A stretch of 48,625 nt of DNA from Candidatus Firestoneibacteriota bacterium (GTDB lineage: Bacteria > Oederibacteriota > D2-FULL-39-29). This document shows, in pieces, positions 33,646 through 42,794 of this stretch (positions are counted from its first letter, which is position 1; every line of letters begins with the position of its first letter). The position numbers and the translations under genes were made by a program. The stretch is from contig CAITEH010000063.1 of the NCBI GenBank assembly GCA_903891415.1, positions 1 to 48,625 on the forward strand, given 5' to 3'. The notes under the pieces were generated by a model, which saw only the letters and a program-made list of their open reading frames with translations, did no database searches and was not told the DNA's origin.

Positions 33646-36492
33646 GTGTCTATAAAATATGACGTAATTATAACAGGTTCTGGACCTGCCGGAGCAACAG
33701 CTGCAAATATCCTTTCAAGGAAAGGTTTTCGAGTATTAATAATAGAACGCTGTATTTTTCCCAGGAAAAAAATTTGTGCAGGAGGTTTGACACCCAGAAC
33801 CGTAAGATTACTTGCGGAAATTGGAATTATTTCAGAAACAGAACTCTTTAGTGATGCGGAAAATGTAAAAATAATTAAAGGAGTTAAGGTTGTTGTTGAA
33901 GATCTTCCCGCTTACCGCGGAGATTTTACGGATAAGTTCGGCGCGTGCGTAAATAGAAAATATTTTGATAATTTGCTGCAAAAAAAAGCCGTTGAAAACG
34001 GTGCTGTCCTCTCAGAAAATTCCTGCGCTTTTGAGCCCATAATGGAAAAAAACCGCGTATGCGGAGTAAAATATAAGAAATTTAATAATGGTGCAGGTGC
34101 AGCGGAACTATTTGAAGAGAGAGCAAAATTAATAATAATTGCCGAAGGAGCCGCCTCACCGCTTACAAGAAAGCTTTCAGTGTTTAAAAGGCGCCAGGCT
34201 ATCAAAGCCGTTAATACCGTGTGTGAAACCGGGGGTTCCGGCGGGCTTTTTGAATTCTATTTTGATAAAAGTATTTTGCCCGGCTACTTCTGGCGGTTTC
34301 CTTTTATTGCCGGTAAAGAATATATTTCAGCGGGCTTTGGCGCGGAAAAAAATTCAAATTTAAAAGAGCTGTATCTTAAACTGCACAAAATATATCTACC
34401 GGACGCGAACATTGTTGAGCCTCCGGCAACCTGGATAATTCCCTGTGATTATCCTAAAACAGTATTTGGAGAAGGCTGGCTCCTGGCAGGAGATGCAGCG
34501 GGACTGGCTAACACTTTAACAGGTGAAGGTATTTATTATGCCATAAAAAGCGGTGAGTTTGCCGCGCTTACCGCAGAAAAAGCCCTTGACGCGGGTGACA
34601 GCGGGGTGAATATTTTAAAAGGTTATAAAATACTGATTGATGACAGATTTAAAAAGGAATATAATATTTCCAGAACCATAAAAAAGCTTTTTCCGCTGGG
34701 CTTTCATAATTCGTTTTTTCTGGCGGCCATTAAAAAGAAGGGCACCTTGGAAAAGTTTATGACCGGTGATATGGATTTTAACAGTTTAAGCCTAAGAAGG
34801 ATCCTAAAATACCTTTTTTTTCTCCCTTTTCTGGCTCTCTTGTTCTGCGGCTGCGGAACCCTGCCGGCTCCTGCAGGAGAAAAACCTGAGGTGTTTCCGC
34901 CCTACCAGTCCTATTTATACTATAGCAGGGGGCTTATGCTTTCAAATAACCTGCTTTTTGACGAAGCGATCGAAGAATATAAAAGATCACTGGCGCTTGA
35001 CCCGGATTCAGACCTGCTAAACCAGGTTTTGGCTCGCGAATATTCCAGAGTAGGGAAACCTGAAGAAGCCTTTAAAATATATGATAAAATATTAAAAACC
35101 AGCAAGGATATACGAACTATGCTTCAGGCAGTTGTATTTTATATTGAACAGGAAAATCTGCCGGAAGCAGAGAAGATCTGTAAAAAGATCATTTTAATAG
35201 AGCCTAATAATATTAACGGTTATTTTTATCTTGGAAATATATATTACAAGCAGGATAAGACGGCCGGAGCCATTGAAATGTTCAACAGGGTCGTCGAAAT
35301 TGACCCGGGAGCGGATACTTCCTATTTTAATCTGGGGCTGGCTTACAGCAAAAAGGGAGATTTCTTAAACGCCGAAAAATACTACCGGAAGGCCGTGGAA
35401 GTTAATCCTGACTATTCCGTACCTGTCTATGCTTTGGGGCTTATGTTTCAGATCCAGGGCCGGCCGGAAAAAGCGATAGAGGAGTACAATAAGCTTCTAG
35501 AGCATTCAAAATTTGACCCTCATGCCTATAAAAGCCTCGGCCTGGCTTATGCACAGTTGAAAAATTATGATGAGGCCGTAAAAGCTCTTGAAAAAGCTGC
35601 TGTACTTGATCCGAATGACCTGGACAGCCTGCATCGGGCCGCGCTTATATTATATCAGGAAAAAAAATATCAGGAAGTACTGGTTTACGCTAAAAGAATA
35701 TTAAACTCCGATCCGGCTAATGCCGAAGCCTATCAATTGCTGGGCACCGCCTATGCGGAGCTCGGAAAGCCCGGGGAGTCACAAACCGCATACGAAAAAT
35801 TTGTGGAACTGGATCCGGCTAATCCCGCCGGCTATATTTACCTGGCTTATCTTTATACAAAGAAACAGGATTATCCCGGGATGATAGAGCTTTTGGAAAA
35901 AGGCACCGCAAAACTGCCGGAAAATGTGGATCTTAAAATTTACCTTGGCGGGGCCTATTTTGAAACGAAAAACTATGAAAAAGGCGAGACCGCCTACCGG
36001 GAGGCGCTTAAATTAAAAAAAGATGATGAAAGGGCCCTATATTCACTCGGAGTCCTGCTGGAAAGAAGAGGCAAATTTGAGGAAGCCGTGAGCAGTTTCA
36101 AGAGTGTGCTCGCGCTGGACCCTAAAAATGCAGAGGCCTATAACTATGCCGGCTATATTTATGCTGACCAAAATCAGAACCTTGAAGAAGCTTTAAAACT
36201 TATAAATGAAGCTGTCAGGCTTGAGCCGGAGAACGGCGCGTATGCTGACAGCCTTGGGTGGGTATATTTCCGTATGGGAAAACTCGCTGCTGCCCGTAAA
36301 GAAACAGAGCGGGCTGTTTTGCTCATGAAAGGCTCAGGCAGCGAAGATGCTGTTATTTTTGAACATCTTGCTGAGATCTATTTAAAAGAAAAGCTCACAG
36401 AAAAAGCTGTTGAAATGTATGAAAAATCCCTGAAACTTCTTGAAAATACTGAGCTGAGGAAAAAGCTTAATGAACTTAAAAAAACTAAATAA
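33646..36492 (+). CDS. Geranylgeranyl-reductase-type flavoprotein fused to a long TPR domain
   Basis: Residues 1 to about 380 are a geranylgeranyl reductase-family oxidoreductase: FAD motif DVIITGSGPAGATAANILSRKG, then PRKKICAGGLTPR, and WLLAGDAAGLANTLTGEGIYYAIKSG near residue 280. A hydrophobic segment ending LLFC401GC403G follows. About 14 TPR repeats fill residues 420-940 (for example AYSKKGDFLNAEKYYRKAVEVNPDY). The hydrophobic part looks just like a lipoprotein signal peptide, so this may be two former genes joined in frame: a cytoplasmic reductase of isoprenoid double bonds and a secreted TPR lipoprotein. The start is GTG 33646 with no ribosome site. ispE lies two genes downstream. Confidence 0.82.
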   Translation: MSIKYDVIITGSGPAGATAANILSRKGFRVLIIERCIFPRKKICAGGLTPRTVRLLAEIGIISETELFSDAENVKIIKGVKVVVEDLPAYRGDFTDKFGACVNRKYFDNLLQKKAVENGAVLSENSCAFEPIMEKNRVCGVKYKKFNNGAGAAELFEERAKLIIIAEGAASPLTRKLSVFKRRQAIKAVNTVCETGGSGGLFEFYFDKSILPGYFWRFPFIAGKEYISAGFGAEKNSNLKELYLKLHKIYLPDANIVEPPATWIIPCDYPKTVFGEGWLLAGDAAGLANTLTGEGIYYAIKSGEFAALTAEKALDAGDSGVNILKGYKILIDDRFKKEYNISRTIKKLFPLGFHNSFFLAAIKKKGTLEKFMTGDMDFNSLSLRRILKYLFFLPFLALLFCGCGTLPAPAGEKPEVFPPYQSYLYYSRGLMLSNNLLFDEAIEEYKRSLALDPDSDLLNQVLAREYSRVGKPEEAFKIYDKILKTSKDIRTMLQAVVFYIEQENLPEAEKICKKIILIEPNNINGYFYLGNIYYKQDKTAGAIEMFNRVVEIDPGADTSYFNLGLAYSKKGDFLNAEKYYRKAVEVNPDYSVPVYALGLMFQIQGRPEKAIEEYNKLLEHSKFDPHAYKSLGLAYAQLKNYDEAVKALEKAAVLDPNDLDSLHRAALILYQEKKYQEVLVYAKRILNSDPANAEAYQLLGTAYAELGKPGESQTAYEKFVELDPANPAGYIYLAYLYTKKQDYPGMIELLEKGTAKLPENVDLKIYLGGAYFETKNYEKGETAYREALKLKKDDERALYSLGVLLERRGKFEEAVSSFKSVLALDPKNAEAYNYAGYIYADQNQNLEEALKLINEAVRLEPENGAYADSLGWVYFRMGKLAAARKETERAVLLMKGSGSEDAVIFEHLAEIYLKEKLTEKAVEMYEKSLKLLENTELRKKLNELKKTK

Positions 36493-37075
36493 TTGCGCGC
36501 TGTTCCTCGTTGTGTTTTTTGCGGGATGCGCGGGGCCACGGGTGCAACTCCCGCTTTCCGGCAAAGCGGGCTTAAAAACTCTAAAGTCCGCGGTTATGGT
36601 AAGTTACGCAAGCCCTTCGGAAAAAATAAAGAAGAGATCTCTGCTGGCCGTAAAAGGTGACTCTCTGCTGAGATTTGAGATCAAAGGCTTCTTTAATGAA
36701 CCTTTTTTTATGCTCGTTGCCAGAGGTAAAATTATACAGGCCTACTTTGTAGCCGAAAACGCGTATTTTGAAGGTGAACTCTTTGACGCGGATTCGGATA
36801 ATCCCGCCTCCGTATTTATCAATAATAGCGGCAAGCTTAAACTGAAAGCAACCCGCCAGGAAATAACTTCTCTTTTCACGCTAAAAAACACCGGCTCCGG
36901 GATCCCTGCAACCGCCGACCTTACAGCCGGAGAACATAAGGTCACATTTACTTTTCTGGATCCGGAGCTTGATATAGACCTTCCCGATTCTCTATTTGAA
37001 ATGCTTATACCTAAGAAAGCCCGCAGGATAAGCGAACAGGAGTTAAGCAGGTATCTCTTAACATGGAAAAAATAA
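36470..37075 (+). CDS. Small outer-membrane-type lipoprotein, LolB/DUF4292-like
   Basis: ATG 36470 overlaps the preceding gene by 23 bases. The N-terminus is a lipoprotein signal with lipobox FAGC20. The 200-residue mature protein is mostly beta-strand (VSYASPSEKIKKRSLLAVKGDSLLRFEIKGFF...EPFFMLVARGKIIQAYF). This fits the half-barrel of LolB, LolA-like or DUF4292 proteins that carry lipids or lipoproteins across the periplasm. Similarity is by pattern only. It overlaps ispE by 13 bases and so belongs to the GGR-TPR/ispE/spoVG operon. Confidence 0.6.
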   Translation: MNLKKLNNCALFLVVFFAGCAGPRVQLPLSGKAGLKTLKSAVMVSYASPSEKIKKRSLLAVKGDSLLRFEIKGFFNEPFFMLVARGKIIQAYFVAENAYFEGELFDADSDNPASVFINNSGKLKLKATRQEITSLFTLKNTGSGIPATADLTAGEHKVTFTFLDPELDIDLPDSLFEMLIPKKARRISEQELSRYLLTWKK

Positions 37076-37947
37076 CTGTAAAATCATATGCAAAGATCAA
37101 TCTTTTTCTGGAAGTCAAAGGAAAAAGGCCGGATGGTTATCATAATATTAGAACTCTTTTTCAAACCATAGACCTTGCGGACCGGGTTCATATTGAGAGA
37201 GCCGGAAAAGGGATAGAACTTTTTTGTAATAAACCCGAAGTGCCTCAAGATTCCGGGAACCTGGCCTACAAGGCGGCAGAGCTTTTCTTTGAACAGGCAG
37301 GAATAAAAACCGGCCTTAAGATCAGGATAGTTAAGAATATTCCGGTAACCGCAGGCCTGGCCGGGGGCAGCAGTAACGCTGCGGCGGTGCTTAACGGCTG
37401 CAATAAACTTTTTGGCTGCAATTTTCCTGAAAAAACACTTTCAAAAATGGCACTACAGCTGGGCAGTGACGTTCCTTTTTTGCTCAAAGGCGGTACACAG
37501 CTTGGAGAAGGTCGCGGAGAATTGTTGAAAGAATTGCTCCCGCCGCTCACAAATATATGGCTGGTACTGATCGTTAAAGGACAAAAAAGCTCGACCGGCA
37601 GTGTTTTTAGAGCTTACAAATATTCCTCGACAAAATCAGGTATTTTTGATAAAACATTTAAAGAGTTTTTTGCTTTAACCGGGCAAAGCGGAGGTGATAT
37701 AGCAAAAGTACTTTATAATGAGCTGGAACTGCCGGCAGGTAAATTGTTCCCTGAAATTATTACGGTTAAGGAGGATCTGAGGAAGGCCGGAGCTTTGGGG
37801 ACTCTCATGAGCGGAAGCGGGCCGGCGGTCTTTGGTATCGCGGGTTCTAAGACAGCAGCGGAGACTATTGAAAGAAAACTTAAAAATAGATACAACCGGA
37901 TTTTTCTGACTAAAACCGTTAAACCGGCTGCCATAGGGGGATTCTAA
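37063..37947 (+). CDS. ispE: 4-diphosphocytidyl-2-C-methyl-D-erythritol kinase
   Basis: A GHMP kinase of 294 residues. It has the N-terminal KSYAKINLFLEVKGKRPDGYHNI typical of IspE, the ATP loop PVTAGLAGGSSNAAAVL, LGSDVPFLLKGG, and the third motif LMSGSGPAVFGI. It phosphorylates the 2-hydroxyl of CDP-methylerythritol in the MEP pathway of isoprenoid synthesis. It starts 13 bases inside the lipoprotein gene and ends TAATG, overlapping spoVG by one base. The ispE-spoVG neighbourhood resembles that of Firmicutes. Confidence 0.95.
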   Translation: MEKITVKSYAKINLFLEVKGKRPDGYHNIRTLFQTIDLADRVHIERAGKGIELFCNKPEVPQDSGNLAYKAAELFFEQAGIKTGLKIRIVKNIPVTAGLAGGSSNAAAVLNGCNKLFGCNFPEKTLSKMALQLGSDVPFLLKGGTQLGEGRGELLKELLPPLTNIWLVLIVKGQKSSTGSVFRAYKYSSTKSGIFDKTFKEFFALTGQSGGDIAKVLYNELELPAGKLFPEIITVKEDLRKAGALGTLMSGSGPAVFGIAGSKTAAETIERKLKNRYNRIFLTKTVKPAAIGGF

Positions 37948-38330
37948 TGGAGATTACCGAAGTAAAAATACATCTGCGGAATGAAGAAAAATTAAAGGCC
38001 TATGCGACTATCACAATAGACAATTGTTTTGTGGTCAGAGATCTTAAAATAATACAGGGTACTACCGAACTTTTCGTGGCCATGCCTTCCAAAAAGAAAC
38101 CGGATGGCAGTTTTAAAGATATTGCCCATCCTTTAAATACTGAAACCAGGGAAATGATAGAGAAAAAACTTCTTGAAGCCTATAAAAATGAATTAGAAGG
38201 AAAAAAAGACCTGCTTAACAAAAAGGCCGAAGAACCAAAAGCGGCCGAAACCGTACAGTCCGGCTCTAATATAGACCGGACTATGTCAGCTCTGGAGAGG
38301 AATCTGGAAAGTAAATTTAAGAATATTTGA
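37947..38330 (+). CDS. spoVG: SpoVG family RNA/DNA-binding regulator
   Basis: The 127-residue protein begins EITEVKIHLRNEEKLKAYATITIDNCFVVRDLKIIQG and continues FVAMPSKKKPDGSFKDIAHPLN, the SpoVG signature. The C-terminal tail is about 35 residues longer than the core and rich in Lys/Glu. SpoVG proteins are small dimeric nucleic-acid-binding regulators present even in bacteria that do not sporulate. Last gene of its operon; a convergent glycosyltransferase gene ends 59 bases away, with no obvious terminator between them. Confidence 0.94.
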   Translation: MEITEVKIHLRNEEKLKAYATITIDNCFVVRDLKIIQGTTELFVAMPSKKKPDGSFKDIAHPLNTETREMIEKKLLEAYKNELEGKKDLLNKKAEEPKAAETVQSGSNIDRTMSALERNLESKFKNI

Positions 38331-38388
38331 GAGCGGCAGGGCTTCTTAAGAAATAAATAAGCTGATCTAGGGGAATATGGCGGCTTTA

Positions 38389-39654
38389 CTATTTTTCCGG
38401 ATGAGCTTGCAATGTGTTTTTATAAGTTTCTTTGAAACAGACAAACACCATGCCAAGATAAAGGATAAAATTCCCTATAAACATACCTGAAAAACTCTGC
38501 ATGAACGAATTGAGCCCCGTGGAAGTCGCAACAAAAGCAAAGATAAGGCAGCTTAAAAGTACAGCTCTGCCTGTTTTATCACTGTATTCATTTGTTATGT
38601 AGGCCGCCGAAGTATAGTAGGCAAAGAGAACCGAAATATAGTGGCTCAACCAGGACGAAGGAGAAATGTAGAGTATCAAAAAGAATATTACGGGATATTC
38701 GAATTTTGCTACCGGTTTAAATTTTCTGGTATGCAAGAGCGCGGCGCCCGATAAGAGCAGGAGAAAAGCTTTTACAACAAGTCCGGCGGTTTTCATTTGC
38801 GCCTGGGTATAAAAAGCCGGATCCAGGGCGTTGTGCAGGAAACCCGGGTAGTTAACTTTACCCAATACCGTAAAATGCCTGATAAGAAATGCATCCAGGG
38901 ATTGATTTGGATGGGTATAATAGACCGTTTCACGTATTATCGCGTCATTTCTGAAGAAGGGCAGCACCACAAGTTTAAGGAACTCGCCGGAAAGATACCA
39001 GGCTCTTCCAAAACCGTAAAAAAGCGACGGAACGAGAAAAAAGAAAACGGGAAGGCCTATTAAGGCACCAAGCAGCGCCTTCCATTCCCGCCTGTAAATA
39101 AAATAGATCAGAAAGAAAGCGGGAGTGAGCTTTACCGCTGCCGCCATAGCTATTAATATTCCTGCAGCCAGAGGTTTTTTATTTTCAAGCAGAAAGACGG
39201 CGGACACGCAAAGGAAAAACACCATTATATTTGCCTGTCCAAGATAAAGATTATCGGCTATTATTCCCAGGGCAAGAAAAAACGGCAGAAAGACCTTGAG
39301 CCAGCTCTTGGGATCTGTCTTAGGGAAAGTGTCTTCCGAATAGAGCAGTTTTAAGATCATTGCTACGGAGGCGGAAAGAACTATAACATTAAACAAGAAC
39401 CAAAAAGCCAGGGAAAGCTTAACGGGGAAGATCCCGAAAAAAATAATAATATTGTAAAAAAATGGGGGGTAAGAAAAAGCCGTATATTTTTTATAAAGAT
39501 CAATATTCCCGTAAACAGCTTCCCGGGCTATCCTCCAGAAGTTCAGATAATCAACGGTATTTCTGGTAAGCGTATAAATAAGCAGAAAAAAGAAAAACCC
39601 GCACAAAAATAATGTTGTTTTTCTGCTAAGCAGAGTTTTCAGGCAGCTTGCCAT
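38389..39654 (-). CDS. GT87-type (DUF2029) membrane glycosyltransferase, paralogue 1
   Basis: A 421-residue protein with about ten hydrophobic segments. The features of the DUF2029/GT87 family (polyprenol-phosphate-mannose dependent transferases) are visible: TVDYLNFWRIAREAVYGNIDLYK with AFSYPPFFYNIIIFFG near the start, LGQANIMVFFLCV, AAAVKLTPAFFLIYFIYRREWKAL, and the late HPNQSLDAFLIRHF. It would transfer a hexose from a lipid carrier on the outer face of the inner membrane. Its start lies 16 bases inside the upstream paralogue, so the two are translated together. Confidence 0.85.
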   Translation of the reverse strand: MASCLKTLLSRKTTLFLCGFFFFLLIYTLTRNTVDYLNFWRIAREAVYGNIDLYKKYTAFSYPPFFYNIIIFFGIFPVKLSLAFWFLFNVIVLSASVAMILKLLYSEDTFPKTDPKSWLKVFLPFFLALGIIADNLYLGQANIMVFFLCVSAVFLLENKKPLAAGILIAMAAAVKLTPAFFLIYFIYRREWKALLGALIGLPVFFFLVPSLFYGFGRAWYLSGEFLKLVVLPFFRNDAIIRETVYYTHPNQSLDAFLIRHFTVLGKVNYPGFLHNALDPAFYTQAQMKTAGLVVKAFLLLLSGAALLHTRKFKPVAKFEYPVIFFLILYISPSSWLSHYISVLFAYYTSAAYITNEYSDKTGRAVLLSCLIFAFVATSTGLNSFMQSFSGMFIGNFILYLGMVFVCFKETYKNTLQAHPEK

Positions 39655-40934
39655 GTTTTCCTTATCCTTGCTTTTTCAATGAAAAGCACCAGAAAAAGCG
39701 CGAGCATTAATATAAAGTGCCCCAGGAACATTCCTGAAAAACTTTGAAAATATTTGCCCGGCGAAGAAATTGCGGTCAACAAAATACACGCTGCCAGGCC
39801 GGCCTTAAGTATTCTTTTTCCCGTACTGCTGCTGTTGTTTTCTCTGATATAATTTAAGGAAACATAGTAGGCAAATAATACCGTCACAAAATGATTGAGC
39901 CAGGAAGCAGGCGAGATAAAAAGGATCAAGAGGAAGACCAGGGCAAATTCAAATTTAAGGAGCTGTGGAGCCCTCTTTTTACTGCCGGTAAAAGCAAAAG
40001 CGGCCATTAAGACCAGCGCTGCTTTGACCAGCAGGCCTATTTTTTTTATTTGCTGCAGGGTCAGATTGGCAGGATCAAGGTAGTTATGAAGTTTGCCAAT
40101 ACCGTTCGCTCCGTATTCCTTTATCCCAAAATCCGTAAAGTGCCTGCCGAGAAAGCCGTCAATAGACTGGTTTGAATGATAAAATCCGGTTGTACCGCGT
40201 ATCCGGACCGAGTTGTTAAAGAAAGGCATAATTACCAGGTTTAAATAATCCTGCAGGTACATTAAAGTATACGGTACGCCATAGAGCATTGAGGGAAACC
40301 CGAACATAAACAGTACTATACCGCCCAAAGTCCAGGGTAAGACCGCATAATCTTTTTTATAGATAAAATATACCAGGAATAAGAGAGGGGTCAGCTTGAC
40401 TGCTACAGCCAGGGCCAATAAAATTCCGGCAGCCCAGCTTTTACCTTTGAGATGAGCATAGACAGCCGAAACCGTGAAAAAGAAAGCAAGGATATTTGCC
40501 TGTCCCAGCCAGAGATTGTCACAAATTATTACCGCCGCCAGGACCAAAGGAATAACATAACTTCCTTCTTTTAGGTGTTTTTCTTCGTCCCACCCGCCGT
40601 CTTTACCCTCTCCGTACCCGAGTATCCGGGAAATAAGAATTACTATGCAGGTTACCAGAAGCATTTGCATAATATTCCATAAAAATAAACCTGTTTTATA
40701 GGTAAAAACAGAGAAAACTGTCGCAATGCACCAGAAGAAGAGAGGCTGGGAAAAGTCGCTGTTAACTGCATATATATCATAGCCTTTCAAAAATATGGCA
40801 TTCCTGCTTATAAGCCAGAACTGGTAAAAATCAACAGAATGCCGCGTTAAAGCATAAATAATATTTATAAAAAAGAATATTCCGAACCAAAAAGTGCTCT
40901 TTTTTTTAAGTAACTCCGAAAGGTCCTTTAACAT
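39639..40934 (-). CDS. GT87-type (DUF2029) membrane glycosyltransferase, paralogue 2
   Basis: ATG at 40934 (MLKDLSELLKKKS) is chosen over TTG 40970, because a TATAAT box ends 7 bases upstream of it and the TTG lies within the -35 box. Blocks are shared with its neighbour: HSVDFYQFWLISRNAIF, LWLGQANILAFFFTVSA, AVAVKLTPLLFLVYFIYKKDYAVL and HSNQSIDGFLGRHF. Ten or so membrane helices are visible. It has no Shine-Dalgarno sequence, consistent with leaderless translation. Sequence divergence from the downstream copy is large, so the duplication is old. The glycan substrate is unknown. Confidence 0.85.
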   Translation of the reverse strand: MLKDLSELLKKKSTFWFGIFFFINIIYALTRHSVDFYQFWLISRNAIFLKGYDIYAVNSDFSQPLFFWCIATVFSVFTYKTGLFLWNIMQMLLVTCIVILISRILGYGEGKDGGWDEEKHLKEGSYVIPLVLAAVIICDNLWLGQANILAFFFTVSAVYAHLKGKSWAAGILLALAVAVKLTPLLFLVYFIYKKDYAVLPWTLGGIVLFMFGFPSMLYGVPYTLMYLQDYLNLVIMPFFNNSVRIRGTTGFYHSNQSIDGFLGRHFTDFGIKEYGANGIGKLHNYLDPANLTLQQIKKIGLLVKAALVLMAAFAFTGSKKRAPQLLKFEFALVFLLILFISPASWLNHFVTVLFAYYVSLNYIRENNSSSTGKRILKAGLAACILLTAISSPGKYFQSFSGMFLGHFILMLALFLVLFIEKARIRKTWQAA

Positions 40935-40941
40935 ATAAAAT

Positions 40942-40970
40942 ATTATACAGTAATATAATTTTGTTGACAA
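40942..40970 (-). promoter_or_regulatory. Promoter of the GT87 pair, predicted leaderless
   Basis: On the minus strand TTGTCA (40970-40965), a 17-base spacer and TATAAT (40947-40942) are followed after 7 bases by the ATG at 40934. Its -35 box overlaps the -35 box of the divergent rho promoter on the other strand. Confidence 0.7.
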
Positions 40971-40992
40971 TATAAAAGAAATAGCGTAAAAT
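40964..40992 (+). promoter_or_regulatory. Consensus promoter of the rho operon
   Basis: TTGACA (40964-40969) and TAAAAT (40987-40992) are 17 bases apart. Transcription would begin near 40999 and give a leader of about 197 bases before rho. The leader contains ACTTG/CAAGT and A/T-rich segments but no intrinsic terminator that I can see. Confidence 0.75.
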
Positions 40993-41195
40993 TCTTATAT
41001 CGAAAGCCTAATTAACCTACGATGAAAAATAATATAAATCAGTAACTTGTCAGTTAATTCTGCAAGTCAACGGCTGGAAAAAATCTGAAAAAATATTTCG
41101 GGCTAAAAAATATTAAAATATTACATAATTAGCTTGGTTACAACATGATCGGTTCTGGCTGCCGGTTAAAAGTAATACACTCAGGAGGAGTTTTG

Positions 41196-42470
41196 ATGGA
41201 CATAATTGAACTAAAGAAGAGAAAAATCGCCGATCTTATAGAAATGGCTGGTGAATTGAAGCTTGAAGGCGCAAGGGGGCTTAAAAAGCAGGACCTAATT
41301 TACAAAATAATGCAGGCCCAGGCAGATAAGGCAAAAGTTAAAGAAAATGCAGGCCTTACTTTTAAGGACGGAGTCCTCGAGATACTGCCTGACGGCTTCG
41401 GGTTTTTAAGGTCTACCAATTATAACTATTTACCAAGCCCGGATGATATTTATGTTTCCCCTTCCCAGATAAGAAAATTTGACCTGAAGACCGGAGATAC
41501 GGTTTCCGGCCAGGCCAGGCCGCCAAAGGAGGGCGAAAGGTATTTTGCTCTTTTAAAGATAGAAGGGGTAAATAACGAACCTCCTGAATCCGCAAAAAAA
41601 CGGATCCTTTTCGATAATCTTACTCCGCTTTACCCTTTCAGAAGGATCAAACTCGAAAGAGAAAAGGAACCCCAGGAAATAGCCATGAGGGTCATGGATC
41701 TGATAGTCCCGGTCGGCAAAGGCCAGAGAGGCCTGATAGTTTCTCCGCCTAAAGCAGGAAAAACCATACTTCTTCAAAAAATAGCCAACAGTATCTCGGC
41801 AAATCATCCCGAGATAACGCTGATCATACTTTTAATAGATGAAAGGCCGGAAGAAGTCACCGATATGCAGCGCTCGGTTAAAGCCGAGGTTATCAGCTCG
41901 ACTTTTGATGAACCGGCGGAGCGGCACGTACAGGTAGCCGAGATGGTACTTGAAAAAGCGAAACGGCTTGTTGAACATAAAAAAGATGTTGTTATACTCC
42001 TGGACTCTATCACAAGGTTGGGCAGGGCTTACAATACGGTTGTGCCTCCAAGCGGCAAAGTTCTGTCGGGCGGCATTGACAGTAACGCGCTTCAGAAGCC
42101 CAAAAGGTTCCTGGGAGCAGCCAGGGATATTGAGGAGGGCGGCTCGCTTACCATTCTGGCAACGGCTCTTATTGAGACCGGAAGCAGAATGGATGAAGTT
42201 ATTTTTGAGGAATTTAAAGGCACCGGCAATATGGAAATTGTGCTCGATAGAAAACTGGTTGACAGGCGTATTTTCCCGGCCATTGATGTAAACAAGACCG
42301 GCACAAGAAAAGAAGAACTGCTTTTATCACCCAATGACCTTTCAAAAGTCTGGATGCTGAGAAGGCTCTGGAATACGATGTCTCCGGATGTGGCTATGAC
42401 CATGCTTACGGACAAACTTAGAAAAACGAAAAGTAATAAGGAATTCTTAAATTCCATCAGAGAAGTATAA
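41196..42470 (+). CDS. rho: Transcription termination factor Rho
   Basis: ATG 41196 with AGGAGG (41183-41188) is preferred to the longer frame at 41145. The 424-residue protein begins with the Rho N-terminal domain ([16 protein letters not shown]...[12 protein letters not shown]). An RNA-binding cold-shock-like domain follows ([20 protein letters not shown], [18 protein letters not shown]). The RecA-like ATPase has P-loop SPPKAGKT (from residue 183), [29 protein letters not shown] and the Q-loop region. It is a normal-length enzyme that unwinds RNA and ends transcripts. A long leader suggests self-regulation, as known for rho elsewhere. Confidence 0.97.
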   Translation: MDIIELKKRKIADLIEMAGELKLEGARGLKKQDLIYKIMQAQADKAKVKENAGLTFKDGVLEILPDGFGFLRSTNYNYLPSPDDIYVSPSQIRKFDLKTGDTVSGQARPPKEGERYFALLKIEGVNNEPPESAKKRILFDNLTPLYPFRRIKLEREKEPQEIAMRVMDLIVPVGKGQRGLIVSPPKAGKTILLQKIANSISANHPEITLIILLIDERPEEVTDMQRSVKAEVISSTFDEPAERHVQVAEMVLEKAKRLVEHKKDVVILLDSITRLGRAYNTVVPPSGKVLSGGIDSNALQKPKRFLGAARDIEEGGSLTILATALIETGSRMDEVIFEEFKGTGNMEIVLDRKLVDRRIFPAIDVNKTGTRKEELLLSPNDLSKVWMLRRLWNTMSPDVAMTMLTDKLRKTKSNKEFLNSIREV

Positions 42471-42512
42471 AACCTGATAAAATTGGGCTAAAAAAATAAA
42501 AAGGAGAAGAAA

Positions 42513-42788
42513 ATGAAAGAAAAAATACACCCGGCATATAAAGAAACCATAATAACCTGCGGCTGCGGGGCCACGATCAAGACCCGGAGCACTAAGGCCG
42601 ACATGAAACTGGAAGTTTGTTCTAACTGTCATCCTTTTTTTACCGGCCAGCAGAAATTTGTCGATATAGCGGGACGCGTTGATAAGTTCAAAAAATCCTT
42701 CAAAAAAGCAGGCTCGACCAAACCCGTAAAAACTGCCCCAAAAACAGCATCAAAAAAGAAACCGACAAAGATAGCCGTAAAGTCATAA
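42513..42788 (+). CDS. rpmE: 50S ribosomal protein L31, zinc-binding form
   Basis: The core MKEKIHPAYKETIITC16GC18G...C36SNC39HPFFTGQQKFVDIAGRVDKF is textbook L31 with four zinc cysteines. After residue 67 comes an unusual Lys/Ala/Pro-rich tail (KAGSTKPVKTAPKTA...) of about 25 residues, as seen in some candidate-phylum L31 proteins. The ribosome site AAGGAG precedes the ATG. The rho-rpmE-prfA order is common across bacteria. Confidence 0.96.
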   Translation: MKEKIHPAYKETIITCGCGATIKTRSTKADMKLEVCSNCHPFFTGQQKFVDIAGRVDKFKKSFKKAGSTKPVKTAPKTASKKKPTKIAVKS

Positions 42789-42794
42789 AATATA

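Noticed and set aside
34790..34860. Frameshift or missing stop codon between reductase and TPR parts
   Set aside because: The frame is continuous without odd base runs that would suggest an error; kept as a possible real fusion and listed as a finding.
40993..41195. tRNA or small RNA gene in the gap before rho
   Set aside because: No cloverleaf, no GTTCRANNC loop; best explained as the rho leader.
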